A stretch of DNA of 64,000 nucleotides from Angiostrongylus vasorum (Eukaryota; Nematoda; Chromadorea; Rhabditida; Metastrongylidae). The stretch is from the NCBI GenBank assembly GCA_018806985.1, contig JADANN010000309.1, positions 1,054,001-1,118,000 of the forward strand, in the 5' to 3' direction. Positions 38,101 through 46,804 of this stretch are shown here, in pieces. The position numbers were made by a program, and so were the translations under genes. Under the pieces are notes generated by a model. It saw nothing but the letters and a program-made list of their open reading frames with translations. It was not told the DNA's origin and made no database searches. How positions within the stretch are numbered: the first letter of the stretch is position 1; each line of letters begins with the position of its first letter.

Positions 38101-41100
38101 CCAGGCAAGTCCGGTACCAATTCCCCGACTCCGGAGATGACTGGTTAGCCAGGTGCAGAATCGAACTTGCGCCATGCTCGTGATTACGGACATCACTACC
38201 ACTGTGCTATCCGATCCCTGTTGTTATTATTGTTACCATCATCATCCAAATATTCACCAAGCACCACCTAAATGTATGCAGCAAAAACTAGAAGAAAAAT
38301 ATATTTAAGACAAACTAGCAAGTAGCATAAAACCTCATAAAGCATGGATAAAGCCTGTCCCGCAATTAAAGAATGTTGGGGGTTCTTAAACATTAAAAGT
38401 AGGACGGATCATTGTCATCACCAACTTTCGCCTTCCCCATTAAGTTGCGCTTTGTCGTCAATCAAGCAACAGGAACAGAAGAAGAAAAAGAACTAATGAA
38501 GTTGAAGGACGAATCAACGCACCTGTGCTCGATTCCCTCCTTCGTCGTGAAGTCGTCTCGAGAAGTTCGTCGACACCCGCCCAGGTTTGTGCTCTCGATC
38601 CAAAATCAGCCTTTTAAAAAAAGTGCTATATCAAAATCAAGATTGACTCTAGATAAGGAATTGTCAGATTTGCAGTTTGAAATTCCAGTCAAGAATAAAA
38701 GACATATTCAAAAAACAAATGCGTTACAATATTTCGTCACCTCAAGGACACACACGGAACCGCGTGGTCCATACTCTTTTCAGTACACGCTGCTACATGT
38801 TCCTGTAAACTATCGAATCCTCTCGTTTCGTTCAGTCCAGCATCCTAATTTCCGAACTCAGACAGATACACATGTAATGAATATTCCGCGACACTCAATT
38901 CTCGTGCATTGTGCATGGAGGATGAGAAAAAAGTCCGCTTCTCGCCAATATCGTTTGGCGAAGAATTGAAGAAGGACTAATTTTTTTGACAAGTGTTGCT
39001 AAAGGCGACTCTCAATCCACCAGCCTTAAGCTTTGTGTTCCTGGAACAATGTCTCCTGAAAGTGGAGATGATCATGATATTCTACTTCAGTTTTCTTATA
39101 ACGTTCTTCAGAGTGAATGTAGACGATTTTGGGAAGATAGTCTCGCCTTTGCAAACCTTTATATATTCTTTCTTTGATGAGCTTACACGAAGTTGATAAC
39201 ATTCTTTATTTTCGACTAACGTTTCGACGGTATCGTCTTCACCAGAACCGATGACCTGAGTCGATGGTCCACAGTTGTTCGTGTTCTCGAGGTGGCTTCC
39301 TCGTCGCGCATCGAACCCGGTCTTCCTCAGTGCAGCATCTATCTCGAATGAGTCGTACTCAGAGACGCCCTTTCATATAGGACGGTGGATATTGACAACA
39401 GTGATTGTCCGGTGATAACGACTTATTTTTCCGCACAATCTACCCTGCAGAAGCCGGCATCATTATCAGCTGGTATAAAGCAAAATGACATTTCAAAACC
39501 GACTTTCTTTTAATCTCGATATGACTAGTCAATACGTATTCTTTCTTTGATAAGCTTACACGAGGTTGATAACATTCTTTATTTTCGGCTAACGTTTCGA
39601 CGGTATCGTCTTTGGGTATTACAACGGTATCTTTCCTTTATGCCAGTTATAATTTTGTTGTCGAGTAATGAAATTCTGGTTGTGAAGTTGTCGTATAGCT
39701 GAGGCAGAAACCTCAATTGTTAAACAACGACGTCTTGGTTCAACGCAGAATACCAAATAGGCCGAGAGTTTTTTTTAAGGGAGTGAGGGTGAGAGAAGGC
39801 GATCGTGTACTCTCGCCATGACTACCTATGAGATTCTTTGTTGCCTTGATATGACACATCTCAGTGAATACTTTTCGCCCAGTATTCTGTCAGTCCTCTT
39901 CGGGGTGACGTGGGTACAGAGCTCGTAGATAACACACAGCAACAGGACTGAGTCATAGTTACCAATCTCTACGGTTTCTCATTGGCTTGAGTTGGGTTTC
40001 CACACTCTGATGGCATAAAAAATCCAAACCAAAGTGTTGACGAAAGACGATGATGGCTTCTTTAGGTGCTCTAGACTAATCCTACGTGGTTTTGTCCCTC
40101 GAGACATAGACAAAGGACTTTTTGTCGTTATTGGATACGACTCTTAACGCCTCTTATAACCGCTTTAGAAACGTCGGTGAAGGTGATCTGCAACTCAATT
40201 TACCAGTACAAAAAAAGTGAGACAAGAACGGGCTCAAAAGGAAACAAATACAATGATGCTGAGATATTGGCAAAACCCAGAACTCGAACCAGATTCGAAC
40301 TCGCGACTAGCCTTTCCAGGAGCTCACCTTTTACCTACTGTACCATGAGACCCTCGCTTTACCTTTGCTCGGTCAGTTTTTTACCCTAACAGTGGCATCA
40401 GCAATCACCCGTCAACACGAATGATCTAGGGGGGCACAAACCGGCATTGAAAACAGTTAAGCTGAGTCTGTAATCGAAATCACAAGAAATCATTGTGGTT
40501 GTACTTCAAATAATGTCACGCCGTGAAAAAACAGAGGACAGCAAGTAGGGAAAAAAAGAAAACAAATATTTGTAACACCTCAAAATATACATTTGTTCAG
40601 TGCTCAGGGCAACTGAAAAACTTACTGCTGAACGTCCTGTATAGTTATATTATGTGGTATGCTGTGATTGATGAGCACACTCTGCAACCATTTCAATCGC
40701 TCCTCTCTGACCATTATATCAGCTTTATGGCCCGGAGATACTGGTGTGAGCCAGAAGTCCAACTGAAATCGGAGGACAAAGTTTACGATAAAAAAAACCA
40801 TCAGGTCGTTTATAAAAGTTCTCGTAGAATCACAGCAAGTCGCTACATGCATTTCTACTTATTATCTAACGAAATATTCGAAGAATCAGGTGTAAAATTT
40901 GAAAAATCCAATGGCAATCGATGTCGTTACATCACTAACCGATCCGGTACTCATACCTAGATCAGCTTTTCTTACCGTTTTTTCGCCCAACTTTTGGCAT
41001 AGAACTTCATTTTGGTAATGTAAAATGTTATAAAAAGCTCCTACCAACGGTTTACCGCCTCGTCGTGGTTGGGAGATGTTCCTGGGTGTCGGGCTGCGAT

Positions 41101-44100
41101 GTATAGGGGAGGCTATTCATGCCCTTGGTAGGGTCTCCCAAGCTGAGAAGGAGCCAGGCGTTTCCATCAGGAAGCCCAACTGAGAGTAAATCAATACCAG
41201 CAGCCGTCACCGTCCTGGTATCAAACTCGTCGCATGGTGGCAGATCTCGCTTTGATCCCCAAGGGCGGCGACCGCCAGTTGTGGTGACGACCTGGGTCAG
41301 ACTTTGGCCTGGCTGACCTCGGAACTCCAGGGAATCACAATGGCTAAAGCAGCAAAAGTTCGCGATGGAGATTGTGCTGGAGCCCCCACAACCAGTGAGG
41401 ACGGGCCATCCAAGTATTCAAGTAAGTATGAAAAAAGCTAACAAACAAACAAAAGCGTTGACGAGAAATTGCAATTAGCCTAGATTTCTGAACATTTTCA
41501 GCTCAAAATATGATACATCCAACTTTCAACAGTTGCAGGTCACCACGATTGTTCCAAAGAATATTTCCACTTCCTTGCAATTACACAAATTACTAGACGA
41601 AACTTCGGAATTTTCTACATTGCAGTTCCAAACATTTTGCTAGAAGAACATCACTGAAGGTCGCACCACTTCACGCTAGGCTTAATTAAGAGGTTGAAGC
41701 TTTCGGCGTAGTTCAATTCCTGAGGTATGCGCCATGCATTCGACTTCACTAAGCATCGTTTAAGGTTATTGAATGCATATCTGGTCTACACAATGACATG
41801 CGGTGGCTTACTGCTGTTTTAAATCAGTGTTGCTATCCTCCCAGACAAGTCTGGTACTAACTTGCCGACGCCGTACTGATGGAAAGCTTGGTGTGCTCTG
41901 GGCGTGTGATCGAACCAATGACCCTATGTTTATTGCAGGGCACCTCTAACCACTGCGCTGCACGTAACCTGCAGGGCTTAATACAGAAACGAAAAAATAT
42001 AACTTACGAATTTACCGGAGGATTGATTAAAAATCCTGATGGATTTGGCAGAAACGTTTCTGTACATTAAAAACGTTCACTACTGCTCCTGAATGAAATA
42101 ATCTGAAGGTTTTTTCCAAAGAGGACATGAAATAGTGCTGCAGCATGAAATTCGGACTATGGAGCACTTCGAAACAGAAGCCCATTTTGATCGTAAGATG
42201 ATTTCATTTTCGCTCTATTCCCTGTAATGCATTTGTGGGAAAAAGCTAAACTGGCTGTATACTAAAAGCAGCAGTGCAGCGCCAATTTATTTCACATGTC
42301 GTTTAGGCGCCTTTGTTCTAATGTTATTCCAGTGACTAATGGAATCACGAAATTCCGATAGATAGCGTAAAGTATCAGCCCGAAAAGTAGAGATAGCGAA
42401 TATTCTTTAGACTTTCGTTTACTGAAATTCTATCATTTGCGCAGAATTCGAATGAATTGTAATGGTGACGTGACTTCGAGACGATTTGGCCCGTGGTTGC
42501 CGAAGAAACACATGTAACACCCACCAAAAGTCCCTACACTATGATCGGCACGGAAGATGTCGCCGTTGAAATAGTGAACTTCGTATTGACTCCTTTCTAC
42601 TATTCCATGAATATATATACTATACTACTTCTTTGACGGGCGCGTGTGGCGCAGTTGTCGAGAGCCGCCCTGCAACACACACGTGGAATTGATCCTCGCA
42701 CCCATAGCCCACCAAGCTTTCCCTTTCCTCCGGCGTCAGCAAATCGTTACCATACCTGTCTGGAAGGATAGCAGCACTGGCTCAATACACCGGTAGGCCA
42801 CCGCGAGTCATTGTAAAGGCCAGATATGCATTCATTCACCTCCAAATGATGCTTGATGAAGTAGAATGCATGGCGCATCCCTCAGGGAGTGACCAACGCC
42901 AAGAGCTTTATCCTCATTTTTTTACTATTTCTTTGAAGCCATCATGAGTTCAAATCTCTTGCTCTCTGATTTTACTTACCATATCAGATCAAACATGGCC
43001 AGAAAGAGGCTTTTTCTTCAAAATTCATCACAAACCATGTGCTAGTACTGCGAACACAGTTGCTACAGAGAAGACAATAAGAAGAATGGAACAAAAAAGG
43101 AAGGTTCTGCAAAGTACTGCTGTATTGTTAAACTACATGAGGTTGCTGCACAAACTTTTATTGTGAGTGAAGTTTCAGCGTCTCCTCTTTCTTCAGAACT
43201 GCAACAATTTTAGTCGAGCGTTCTCGTGGTACCATCTAATTGAGATCAAGTCATCAAAAAAAGGGAGAAATTTTAAAAGAAGGCTTTCGAAACAGGAGTT
43301 TTCAGTAGACAACAGTCGAACGAACATGGCGCATTGTGGATAGAAATCATCAAACTGTCCTGGTAAATCGGCTGACCCTGTCTGGTTTTTCCCAGAAATG
43401 GCTTTCATATGTTTGACGAGAAACCATAGGGTTGTAAAACTCTCGACAATCTTATCCCCGTTGGTGCGACAGCTCTACAACTAAAGTTACAATGGCGAGT
43501 GTTTTCATTCACCTGCTGCTCACCAATCATGAAATTGCGTGTACAAAGAACTGAAGAATTACGATTACTGCAAGCTTAAAAACATCGTTGAGGGCGACAA
43601 CCTCATAGAACATATAAACGAGTGAAGCCGGTTCAAAACTTGTTCGTCTACTAGTGGCGTGCTTGTCTTACAGAACATTTACAGTTGCTTCCCGCAATAA
43701 CGAAGAACACCTGTCGGAAGTGGAGCCGGTTCTGAATACGATGTTCTACCTTATTAAAAAACCCATTCGTACAATCCACAGCTGATTCAGCATCCAAGAC
43801 CTCTGGCCGTGATTATCATAGAGTGAGCTCTCGCATTACGTTTACTAATACTCATTTCAATATGTTTAATAGTGACGGAACCATTGCCATCTAAGAATGC
43901 ACAAGATTTTCGATAAACAACAAGAAAAAACATATTATTCCAGTCATTCTAACAGAGATGCAACTGATAAAACAAGCGGTAAGCCTTGTTATGTCGACCA
44001 ATCTTATTGATGTTCGCCGGCGCGTTGGTGTCCCGTGTAGAAAATGGGCTAGTCGCCCAACTTTGAATTTGGCCCGTATGTTACCATGAAGACAGCTGTC

Positions 44101-45702
44101 GAAAGACAACCACTTCAGATAGGGGTTTAAACGATTAAGCATTAATGTTTGTTTTGCCTAAGAAGGCAGGAAGAATCATTCGCAGGTAAACCGATCATTG
44201 CACTACACCTTGAGCATTACAAGTTATTAGGAAGCATATGCCATTTACAAACTCTTAACAAATGAGCAATAGGTTTCAGAGCAGCTCACTAGGTGAATTT
44301 CATTTCACTTAGGTGACTTACACTTCATATGTGTTTACTGTATAACAAGTCTTCGTGCTTCATTCATCTACATGCTGAGGCGGTGAATGAAAGCCCTCTA
44401 TGGGGCTCAACAATGAGTGAGTGAACTCACCCATAGGAAAGTCGGTATTTTAAACGTCCCCCTCTGTATCCCTCTAAAAAATCAACTTTTATCTATGCAT
44501 TGACACTATTTTTTTTACTTATTTTGTTTTGTTATTTTTTTCATCATTATATTATTTTTATTTAGCTGAGAGACAGGCGAAACGAAGGACCGGCATGGTG
44601 TGGTGGTGAACGCGTTAGCCTCCGGAAAGGGTAATAACGCGTTCGTTCCCCCACCGCAAACACCTGCGGCCCGGAGTTTTGCAAGTATCGCAGCATCATT
44701 GCGATTATTTTTATCTATTTGTTCTTGTTTAGACCAGGGAACTATAGGAAACTCACATCATACTTGTGCATATTGTCGTGCAATTCGCGGACAACATCCA
44801 GCTGTTGCTCAGTAAACGGAAACGCTCGGAGCACTACGAATTTACTAAAAAACACCTCATTAATGGTTTTTCTAAAAGTTTCCACTTTTCGAAGGATCTT
44901 AGGATTTGGAAACAATGACCGCCGAATGAGTAGCGATATGAAATTAACATTAGTAGGTCAACAGTAGTGACTAGTAGCTCGCTCAGTGCTCAGTTGCTCT
45001 ATGTCTTAATTAAAATTAATCTCACTGAAGCATAAAAGATGCTTAGACATCCAGGAATAAGGCAAAGAATAGACAGGCTGAAAGACAGGCGAAACGAAGG
45101 ACCCACATGATGTGGTGGCGAACGCGTTAGCTCTCTAAAGGTTAGCAGCGCGTTCGTTCCCCACCACAAACACCTGCGGTCAGGAGTTTTGCAAATATCT
45201 CAGTGTCATTGTGGTTGTAAAGAATAGGGTTTTTTCATAAATGCATTTACGAGTGGCATATTCGAAAACGAAGGTGGATGCGCAGAGACATCATCGGTGT
45301 AAGTGGACGACGTGAGTCTGTGAAACCGTCAGCGGAAGCACTCGTTTACTTTCTTAAACAAAAGCGGCAAAAAAAACTGTCGTTTGAAAAGCTGTGGTAA
45401 AGTTGATAAGACATGGATAGGTACTGTGCAGTTTTCAAACCAAACAAGTACCGCCAGAGAATTGGAAATTATTCAGGCGACTTCTTAGAAAAAAACTTTC
45501 GGGCGATGAGGAAGCTGAAACTTTGTGACAAATCACTTACAGTTACTTTCTCTTTACATGCGTTCACATCAGACTTGGAAGTTTGAGATTTTAGAATAAC
45601 CATGGCAACCAACTTTGTTTCTTGTACATCGACGAACGACATGTGTGTGAGGACTGTAAGACTGAGAACGAGTGCATCGAACAATCTCAAACGGACCCTC
45701 AT
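24937..45702 (-). CDS. M14 zinc metallocarboxypeptidase gene (secreted, procarboxypeptidase type), multi-exon model
   Basis: The protein is predicted to remove C-terminal residues from peptides outside the cell. Exons were joined by hand on the minus strand: 44844-44757, 40762-40626, 38610-38523, 37573-37439, 37099-36992, 36773-36654, 36456-36342, 35562-35490, 34085-33986, 33889-33830, 33190-33106, 32868-32779 and 29026-28922 (or to a stop at 28875). All of these junctions are GT-AG and phase-consistent. Seen in order: propeptide, YHSYDHIVSWL start of the catalytic domain, DGGIHAREW (Zn ligands His and Glu), NPDGYEYS, RLWRKNRS (Arg), DLNRNFDW (Asn-Arg), LTLHTYSQ (third Zn His), YPSSGGSDDW, YLMELRP (catalytic Glu) and WDGFILDPRQ. 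The first exon (about 45.7 kb) and the tail exons beyond 28922 are less certain. The core totals about 450 residues, normal for a nematode M14 proenzyme. Asp at the position occupied by Ile in carboxypeptidase A suggests a B-type preference for Lys/Arg (inference). The introns carry SINE, Penelope-like and RTE insertions. Confidence 0.9.
25465..25573 (-). CDS. Candidate exon, strongly basic
   Basis: Acceptor CTGTTCAG, donor AAAAA|GTAAGC, 109 bp. It encodes QFPPSSDGQNLTTKRHRQKQ and ARISRRQLLTNLKKRK. Phase 0 in fits the end of the 27510 exon, so it could be part of the carboxypeptidase tail. It could equally belong to a separate gene. A family C copy and a family D element lie between them. Confidence 0.35.
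26023..26424 (+). mobile_element. Family D element copy
   Basis: Same ends as the 965 copy. Imperfect flanking duplication GAAATCGAC / GAAATTGAC. Long chance ORFs run through it on both strands. Lies in the intron between candidate carboxypeptidase tail exons. Confidence 0.75.
27085..27300 (-). mobile_element. Family C copy (core plus terminal module)
   Basis: Head missing; core and module complete. In the intron between candidate tail exons of the carboxypeptidase. Confidence 0.7.
27510..27613 (-). CDS. Possible M14 C-terminal extension exon, Thr/Pro-rich
   Basis: Acceptor ATACTGCAG, donor TCACAA|GTAAAA, 104 bp. It encodes RTYDRTTTPKTAIPLPKTFP, then FEPSIRHAEVQPSQ. Phase matches the previous candidate exon, and it ends in phase 0. 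The composition continues the linker. Confidence 0.45.
27822..28022 (-). CDS. Possible M14 C-terminal extension exon, Ser/Thr-rich
   Basis: Acceptor GCTTTTAG, donor GGAA|GTATGC, 201 bp. The product is rich in Ser, Thr and Met (for example SSTVSTSSTTTVSTMT). Its phase matches both the upstream donor at 28922 and the next candidate exon. Nematode M14 enzymes often carry a low-complexity linker after the catalytic domain. No ShK-type Cys pattern is visible here. Confidence 0.5.
28256..28539 (+). mobile_element. SINE-A copy with target duplication
   Basis: Complete; flanked by CAATAACAG at 28247-28255 and 28540-28548. Lies in a carboxypeptidase intron, opposite strand. Confidence 0.8.
28875..29026 (-). 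CDS. M14 exon: end of the catalytic domain
   Basis: Acceptor GTTTCAG. It encodes (V)WDGFILDPRQLIPTGRETW and AGIKVVIEAVLNLKR, the conserved WDGFxLxxxQL and final helix. Two ends are possible: a read-through stop at 28875-28877, or a donor CGAG|GTAGCG after 28922 that leads in phase to a Ser/Thr-rich exon at 28022. The preceding intron (about 3.75 kb) holds a Penelope-like element, a family C copy, an RTE fragment and a SINE. Confidence 0.9.
29164..29220. repeat. (AT)n microsatellite
   Basis: About 30 bp of pure AT repeat, then GTGCAC and further AT-rich repeats. In a carboxypeptidase intron. Confidence 0.9.
29420..30800 (+). mobile_element. Penelope-like retroelement, inactivated (copy 2)
   Basis: Lies in the last long intron of the carboxypeptidase, antisense to it. 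RT blocks run from NVCGLSIQQLITLLQQFLSC and GRYFVQISGL through IAFMSKVEVPVLDR to CRYIDECFIVCST. The second catalytic Asp is Glu, and stops and frameshifts interrupt it. The GIY-YIG part has SGTIRLISCKACAEEYIG, keeping the YIG that copy 1 lost, and the NCVICPNGRDGD cluster. The 3' end is cut before the ribozyme-like motif, where family C sequence begins. Confidence 0.85.
30805..31175 (+). mobile_element. Family C copy with paired inverted terminal modules
   Basis: Two modules in opposite orientation (about 30808-30836 and 30866-30893) precede a complete head and core. Abuts the truncated end of the Penelope-like copy 2. Confidence 0.7.
31370..32010 (-). mobile_element. RTE LINE, internally deleted relative
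   Basis: 31370-31660 matches the 3' LINE end (LEERYD, W...GYQTNGR region). It runs directly into sequence like the 5' part of the 24-kb copy (31670-32010 vs 24140-24480, sharing TTGTTGGAGGCGACT and the AGCTTTTAGCCGA...GAATACAA segment). Several kb of coding sequence is missing between them. Confidence 0.65.
32308..32598 (+). mobile_element. SINE-A, diverged copy
   Basis: Head GAAGTGGTTAGAGGCGC, body and ATTCACCTCTACGATGCTTAG are recognisable. Confidence 0.65.
32779..32868 (-). CDS. M14 exon: specificity pocket and catalytic glutamate
   Basis: Acceptor TTGTTTAG, donor GAAG|GTCAGC. It encodes (Y)PSSGGSDDWAKGKLG, then AKYVYLMELRPGAE. Tyr, GGSDDW and the general-base Glu of MELRP are present. 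The residue before the second Asp of SDDW is Asp, as in carboxypeptidase B, where A-type enzymes have a hydrophobic residue. This points to basic C-terminal residues as substrates (inference from the family). Confidence 0.93.
33106..33190 (-). CDS. M14 exon: YGTKYRFGTGADIL segment
   Basis: Acceptor ATTCTAG, donor TTGT|GTAAGT. It encodes ERVGRKALSALESLYGTKYR, then FGTGADIL, the helix and G-x-x-Y-x-x-G loop before the specificity-pocket strand. Ends with one base that restores Tyr at the next junction. Confidence 0.9.
33830..33889 (-). CDS. M14 exon: MWIHPF segment
   Basis: Acceptor GATTTCAG, donor ATT|GTGGGT, exactly 20 codons: MWIHPFSHQRKTVPEDISDI. The W-x-x-P strand follows LHSYSQ in the family. 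A second possible donor five bases on would create a stop in the next exon, so ATT|GT is preferred. Confidence 0.88.
33986..34085 (-). CDS. M14 exon: third zinc ligand
   Basis: Acceptor CATGCAG, donor TCGCAG|GTGAGC. It encodes ...RAVRDAMLSPELRGKVDAFL followed by TLHTYSQ. The His of LHTYSQ is the third Zn ligand and the Tyr is a substrate-pocket residue. Confidence 0.93.
34590..34842 (-). mobile_element. SINE-A copy
   Basis: Complete antisense copy in a carboxypeptidase intron (so sense with that gene). Confidence 0.75.
35175..35452 (+). mobile_element. SINE-A copy
   Basis: Head lacks the first bases; the tail is two ATCCTTTT units. Confidence 0.75.
35490..35562 (-). CDS. M14 exon: CSEIYHG segment
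   Basis: Acceptor GATATTTCAG, donor AGCAG|GTGAGT, 73 bp. It encodes EIGSSSDRCSEIYHGKAVFS. The S-C-S-(E/D)-x-Y-x-G pattern follows the DLNRNF motif in M14 peptidases. Phase 1 in and phase 2 out, both matching neighbours. A SINE-A copy lies immediately downstream in the intron (35175-35450). Confidence 0.9.
35993..36300 (+). mobile_element. Family C, diverged copy
   Basis: TRNA-like core with a good B box (GGGTTCGAAGC at about 36233); inverted module remnant at 35993-36050. Confidence 0.5.
36342..36456 (-). CDS. M14 exon: substrate-binding Arg and Asn-Arg
   Basis: Acceptor ATAAACAG, donor GGGGAG|GTTCGT. It encodes IRLWRKNRSS...CCGGVDLNRNFDWFWG. WRKNRS carries the transition-state-stabilising Arg. 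DLNRNF carries the Asn-Arg pair that binds the substrate C-terminal carboxylate. Two adjacent Cys precede GVDLNRN, as in many invertebrate members. Confidence 0.93.
36654..36773 (-). CDS. M14 exon: NPDGY region
   Basis: Acceptor ATATTTCAG, donor CCG|GTGGTC, 40 codons in phase 0. It encodes LIADYETDPLVRRAVEQ, then FPVLNPDGYEYS, the conserved strand and NPDGY loop of M14 peptidases. In-frame to the IRLWRKNRS exon. Confidence 0.93.
36992..37099 (-). CDS. M14 exon: first zinc-binding motif
   Basis: Acceptor CTTTAG, donor AGG|GTGAGG, 36 codons. It encodes ...RVVWIDGGIHAREWAAVH.... HAREW supplies the first two Zn ligands (His and Glu). The match to the family signature is complete, with no substitution at ligand positions. 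Confidence 0.95.
37439..37573 (-). CDS. M14 exon: start of the catalytic domain
   Basis: Acceptor AATTTCAG, donor AAAG|GTTCGT, 45 codons in phase 0. It encodes YGLGEYHSYDHIVSWL... followed by NIGTTEEGRSIKGIKV. These are the Y-H-(S/T)-Y and IGxTxEGRxIxGIK signatures that open the mature M14 peptidase fold. Confidence 0.93.
37878..38216 (-). mobile_element. SINE-B copy, 3'-truncated
   Basis: Head at 38216 with a good B box; lacks the A-rich tail. In a carboxypeptidase intron. Confidence 0.8.
38523..38610 (-). CDS. M14 exon: propeptide/catalytic linker
   Basis: Acceptor AAAAG at 38611-38612, donor CACAG|GTGCGT. It encodes LILDREHKPGRVSTNF...GGNRAQ. This is the end of the propeptide and the exposed linker where activation cleavage normally occurs. 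It is basic and Gly-rich, so cleavable by trypsin-like proteases (inference). The opposite strand carries the longest plus-strand ORF of this neighbourhood, judged a shadow. Confidence 0.85.
39168..39370 (-). mobile_element. Family E element copy
   Basis: Minus-strand copy that contains the full conserved block, core (39249-39214) and AATAAAGAATGTTATCAACT tail. A second tail-plus-half-core lies 372 bp away at 39540-39614 in the same orientation. Confidence 0.6.
39214..39249 (-). ncRNA. Hammerhead-like motif (family E)
   Basis: Minus strand: GGTT, CTGGTGA (A6 changed to G), stem GACG/CGTC, GAAACGTT, AGTC. Confidence 0.45.
39536..39614 (-). mobile_element. Family E partial unit (tail and half of the core)
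   Basis: Nearly identical to 39165-39243 over about 72 bp, but breaks off inside the ribozyme-like core just after the CTGANGA side. With 39168-39370 it forms an incomplete direct tandem. Confidence 0.6.
40200..40495 (-). mobile_element. Family C copy with near-canonical tRNA-like core
   Basis: Minus-strand core reads CATGGTACAGTAGG (A box) and GAGTTCGAATCT (B box), closest to a real tRNA of all copies, which shows the family is tRNA-derived. Confidence 0.7.
40626..40762 (-). CDS. M14 exon: propeptide core
   Basis: Acceptor CGATTTCAG, donor CAGCA|GTAAGT. It encodes LDFWLTPVSPGHKADIMV...ITIQDVQ. The L-D-F-W and I-x-D-V-Q motifs are typical of the activation domain that keeps pancreatic-type carboxypeptidases inactive until cleaved. 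Phase 0 in and two bases out, restoring Gln across the junction with 38610. Confidence 0.88.
41032..41439 (-). mobile_element. Family D element copy
   Basis: Inverted copy with the same two ends; flanks AAAAAGCT at 41032-41039 and 41432-41439. In a carboxypeptidase intron. Confidence 0.75.
41690..41972 (-). mobile_element. SINE-A copy
   Basis: Complete but diverged at the tail. Confidence 0.7.
42637..42925 (+). mobile_element. SINE-A copy
   Basis: Complete with GGGCGCGTGTGGCGCAG start; flanks share TTTCTTTGA-like sequence. Confidence 0.8.
44563..44715 (+). mobile_element. Family C core fragment
   Basis: Core only, from AGCTGAGAGACAGGCG to CATCATTGCG. It lies just downstream of the propeptide exon in the intron. 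Confidence 0.7.
44757..44844 (-). CDS. M14 exon: start of the activation propeptide
   Basis: Acceptor GTTTTTTAG, donor GAT|GTGAGT. It encodes KFVVLRAFPFTEQQL...HKYD, matching the opening beta-strand and first helix of carboxypeptidase propeptides (V-R-x-x-P-x-T-xx-QL pattern). It begins with one base completing a codon and ends in phase 0, joining exactly to the LDFW exon at 40762. An upstream TTTTAG at 44873 would extend the same frame and is an alternative acceptor. Confidence 0.85.
45073..45232 (+). mobile_element. Family C core fragment
   Basis: Core only, with GAAACGAAGGACCCACATGA. Confidence 0.7.
45560..45702 (-). CDS. Candidate first exon of the M14 carboxypeptidase: signal peptide
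   Basis: The sequence TTTTCAG directly abuts an ATG (complement of 45702-45700), as at a nematode spliced-leader acceptor. The ORF starts MRVRLRLFDALVLSLTVL, a typical signal peptide with a basic n-region and hydrophobic core. The next exon (44844) needs a phase-2 donor. The best is AA|GTTGGT after ...VQETK, which is a weak donor. The strong GTAAGT donor further on is out of phase, so either a weak donor is used, or a small exon was missed, or this exon belongs to another gene. Strand, distance and function fit the proenzyme. Confidence 0.4.
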
Positions 45703-46024
45703 CTGAAAACTAAACATCAGCAATACACGCTAGAAATAGATGTGTGTAACAGAGACGTGGAATGTAAACGCCGAAAAACCCTGAAGAAGTCACGCAAATA
45801 GCGAATCGAAACAAATGTCGGCGAAGCATAGAGCACATTCAGTGAATGTTCTCTGTCGGACGTTTTTCTGCATCGCACGTTCTTTATATCTCTTTCGAGT
45901 CGAGTTACGTTTTTCTTAAGACCATCTAAAGTATTTCGAGCTTCTGCTTAAATTCATTCACTCTCATGGTGCACAAATGCTTGATAGTATCAGACTATGA
46001 AAAGCAGTAGAATACTCATAATGT

Positions 46025-46230
46025 TAATTTTTTATTTGCTGCCTACTACGATTTTCATGGCAAGGTATCATGCGAAATACAACCACAATGATGCTGAGAT
46101 ATTTGCAAAACTCCGGACCGCAGGTGTCTGCGGTAGGGAACCAACGCTCTATTACCCTTTCCGGGGGCTAGCGCGTTCACCACCACGTCATGGGGGTCCA
46201 TCGTTTCGCCTGTCTCTCAGCTAGTTCTAG
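46025..46230 (-). mobile_element. Family C copy (core plus terminal module)
   Basis: Same structure as 27085-27300; 59-bp module and complete core. Confidence 0.75.
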
Positions 46231-46373
46231 AATACTCGTAATAAAACTCTCTTCTTCAAAGAGTCTAGTCGCAAGACAAATAGAAACTTATTCCTCAATT
46301 CACTATTCTCTGCAGATTTTTTTTCCTAACGTTTTCTTACGATACAACTCATGAGATTCCATAAGCATATTTA

Positions 46374-46640
46374 AAAGGGATAAAGCTCTCAGCGTTGATC
46401 AGTCCTTCAGGTATGCGCCATGCATTAAACATCGTCAGAGGTGACTGAATGCATATCTGGCCTATACAATAACTCGCGGTGGCTCACCGGTTTATCCAGT
46501 TAGTGCTGCCATCCTTCCAGAAAAGTCCGCCACCAATTTACCGATCCATCGGGGGATGGATGGCTTGGTGAGCCTGGATCGTGGGATCGACCACATGTGT
46601 ATTGCCACTAACCACTGCGCTACAGGACCACAGGACCCCT
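46374..46640 (-). mobile_element. SINE-A copy
   Basis: Complete body; head ends at 46635. Confidence 0.72.
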
Positions 46641-46804
46641 AAGCGTACTCATCGGTATCAAATTACAAAGTGTCCTACAGATTTGTCCTCAGTAGAGAAA
46701 GTCTTCACTTCTATTCATTTACATTCAAGCCACAGCTAGGAACCTGTGTTTGGAATCACAGTCACAAATCTGTAGCGGTGGAAACCTAGCAGCAAGCGGT
46801 ATAC

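Noticed and set aside
38412..38969. Longest plus-strand ORF, 185 codons
   Set aside because: It overlaps a carboxypeptidase exon on the minus strand, has no splice or start context and no recognisable domain; treated as an antisense shadow.
43890..44142. 83-codon minus ORF next to the propeptide exon
   Set aside because: No splice signals in phase with the carboxypeptidase and no similarity to the RT blocks that I first suspected.
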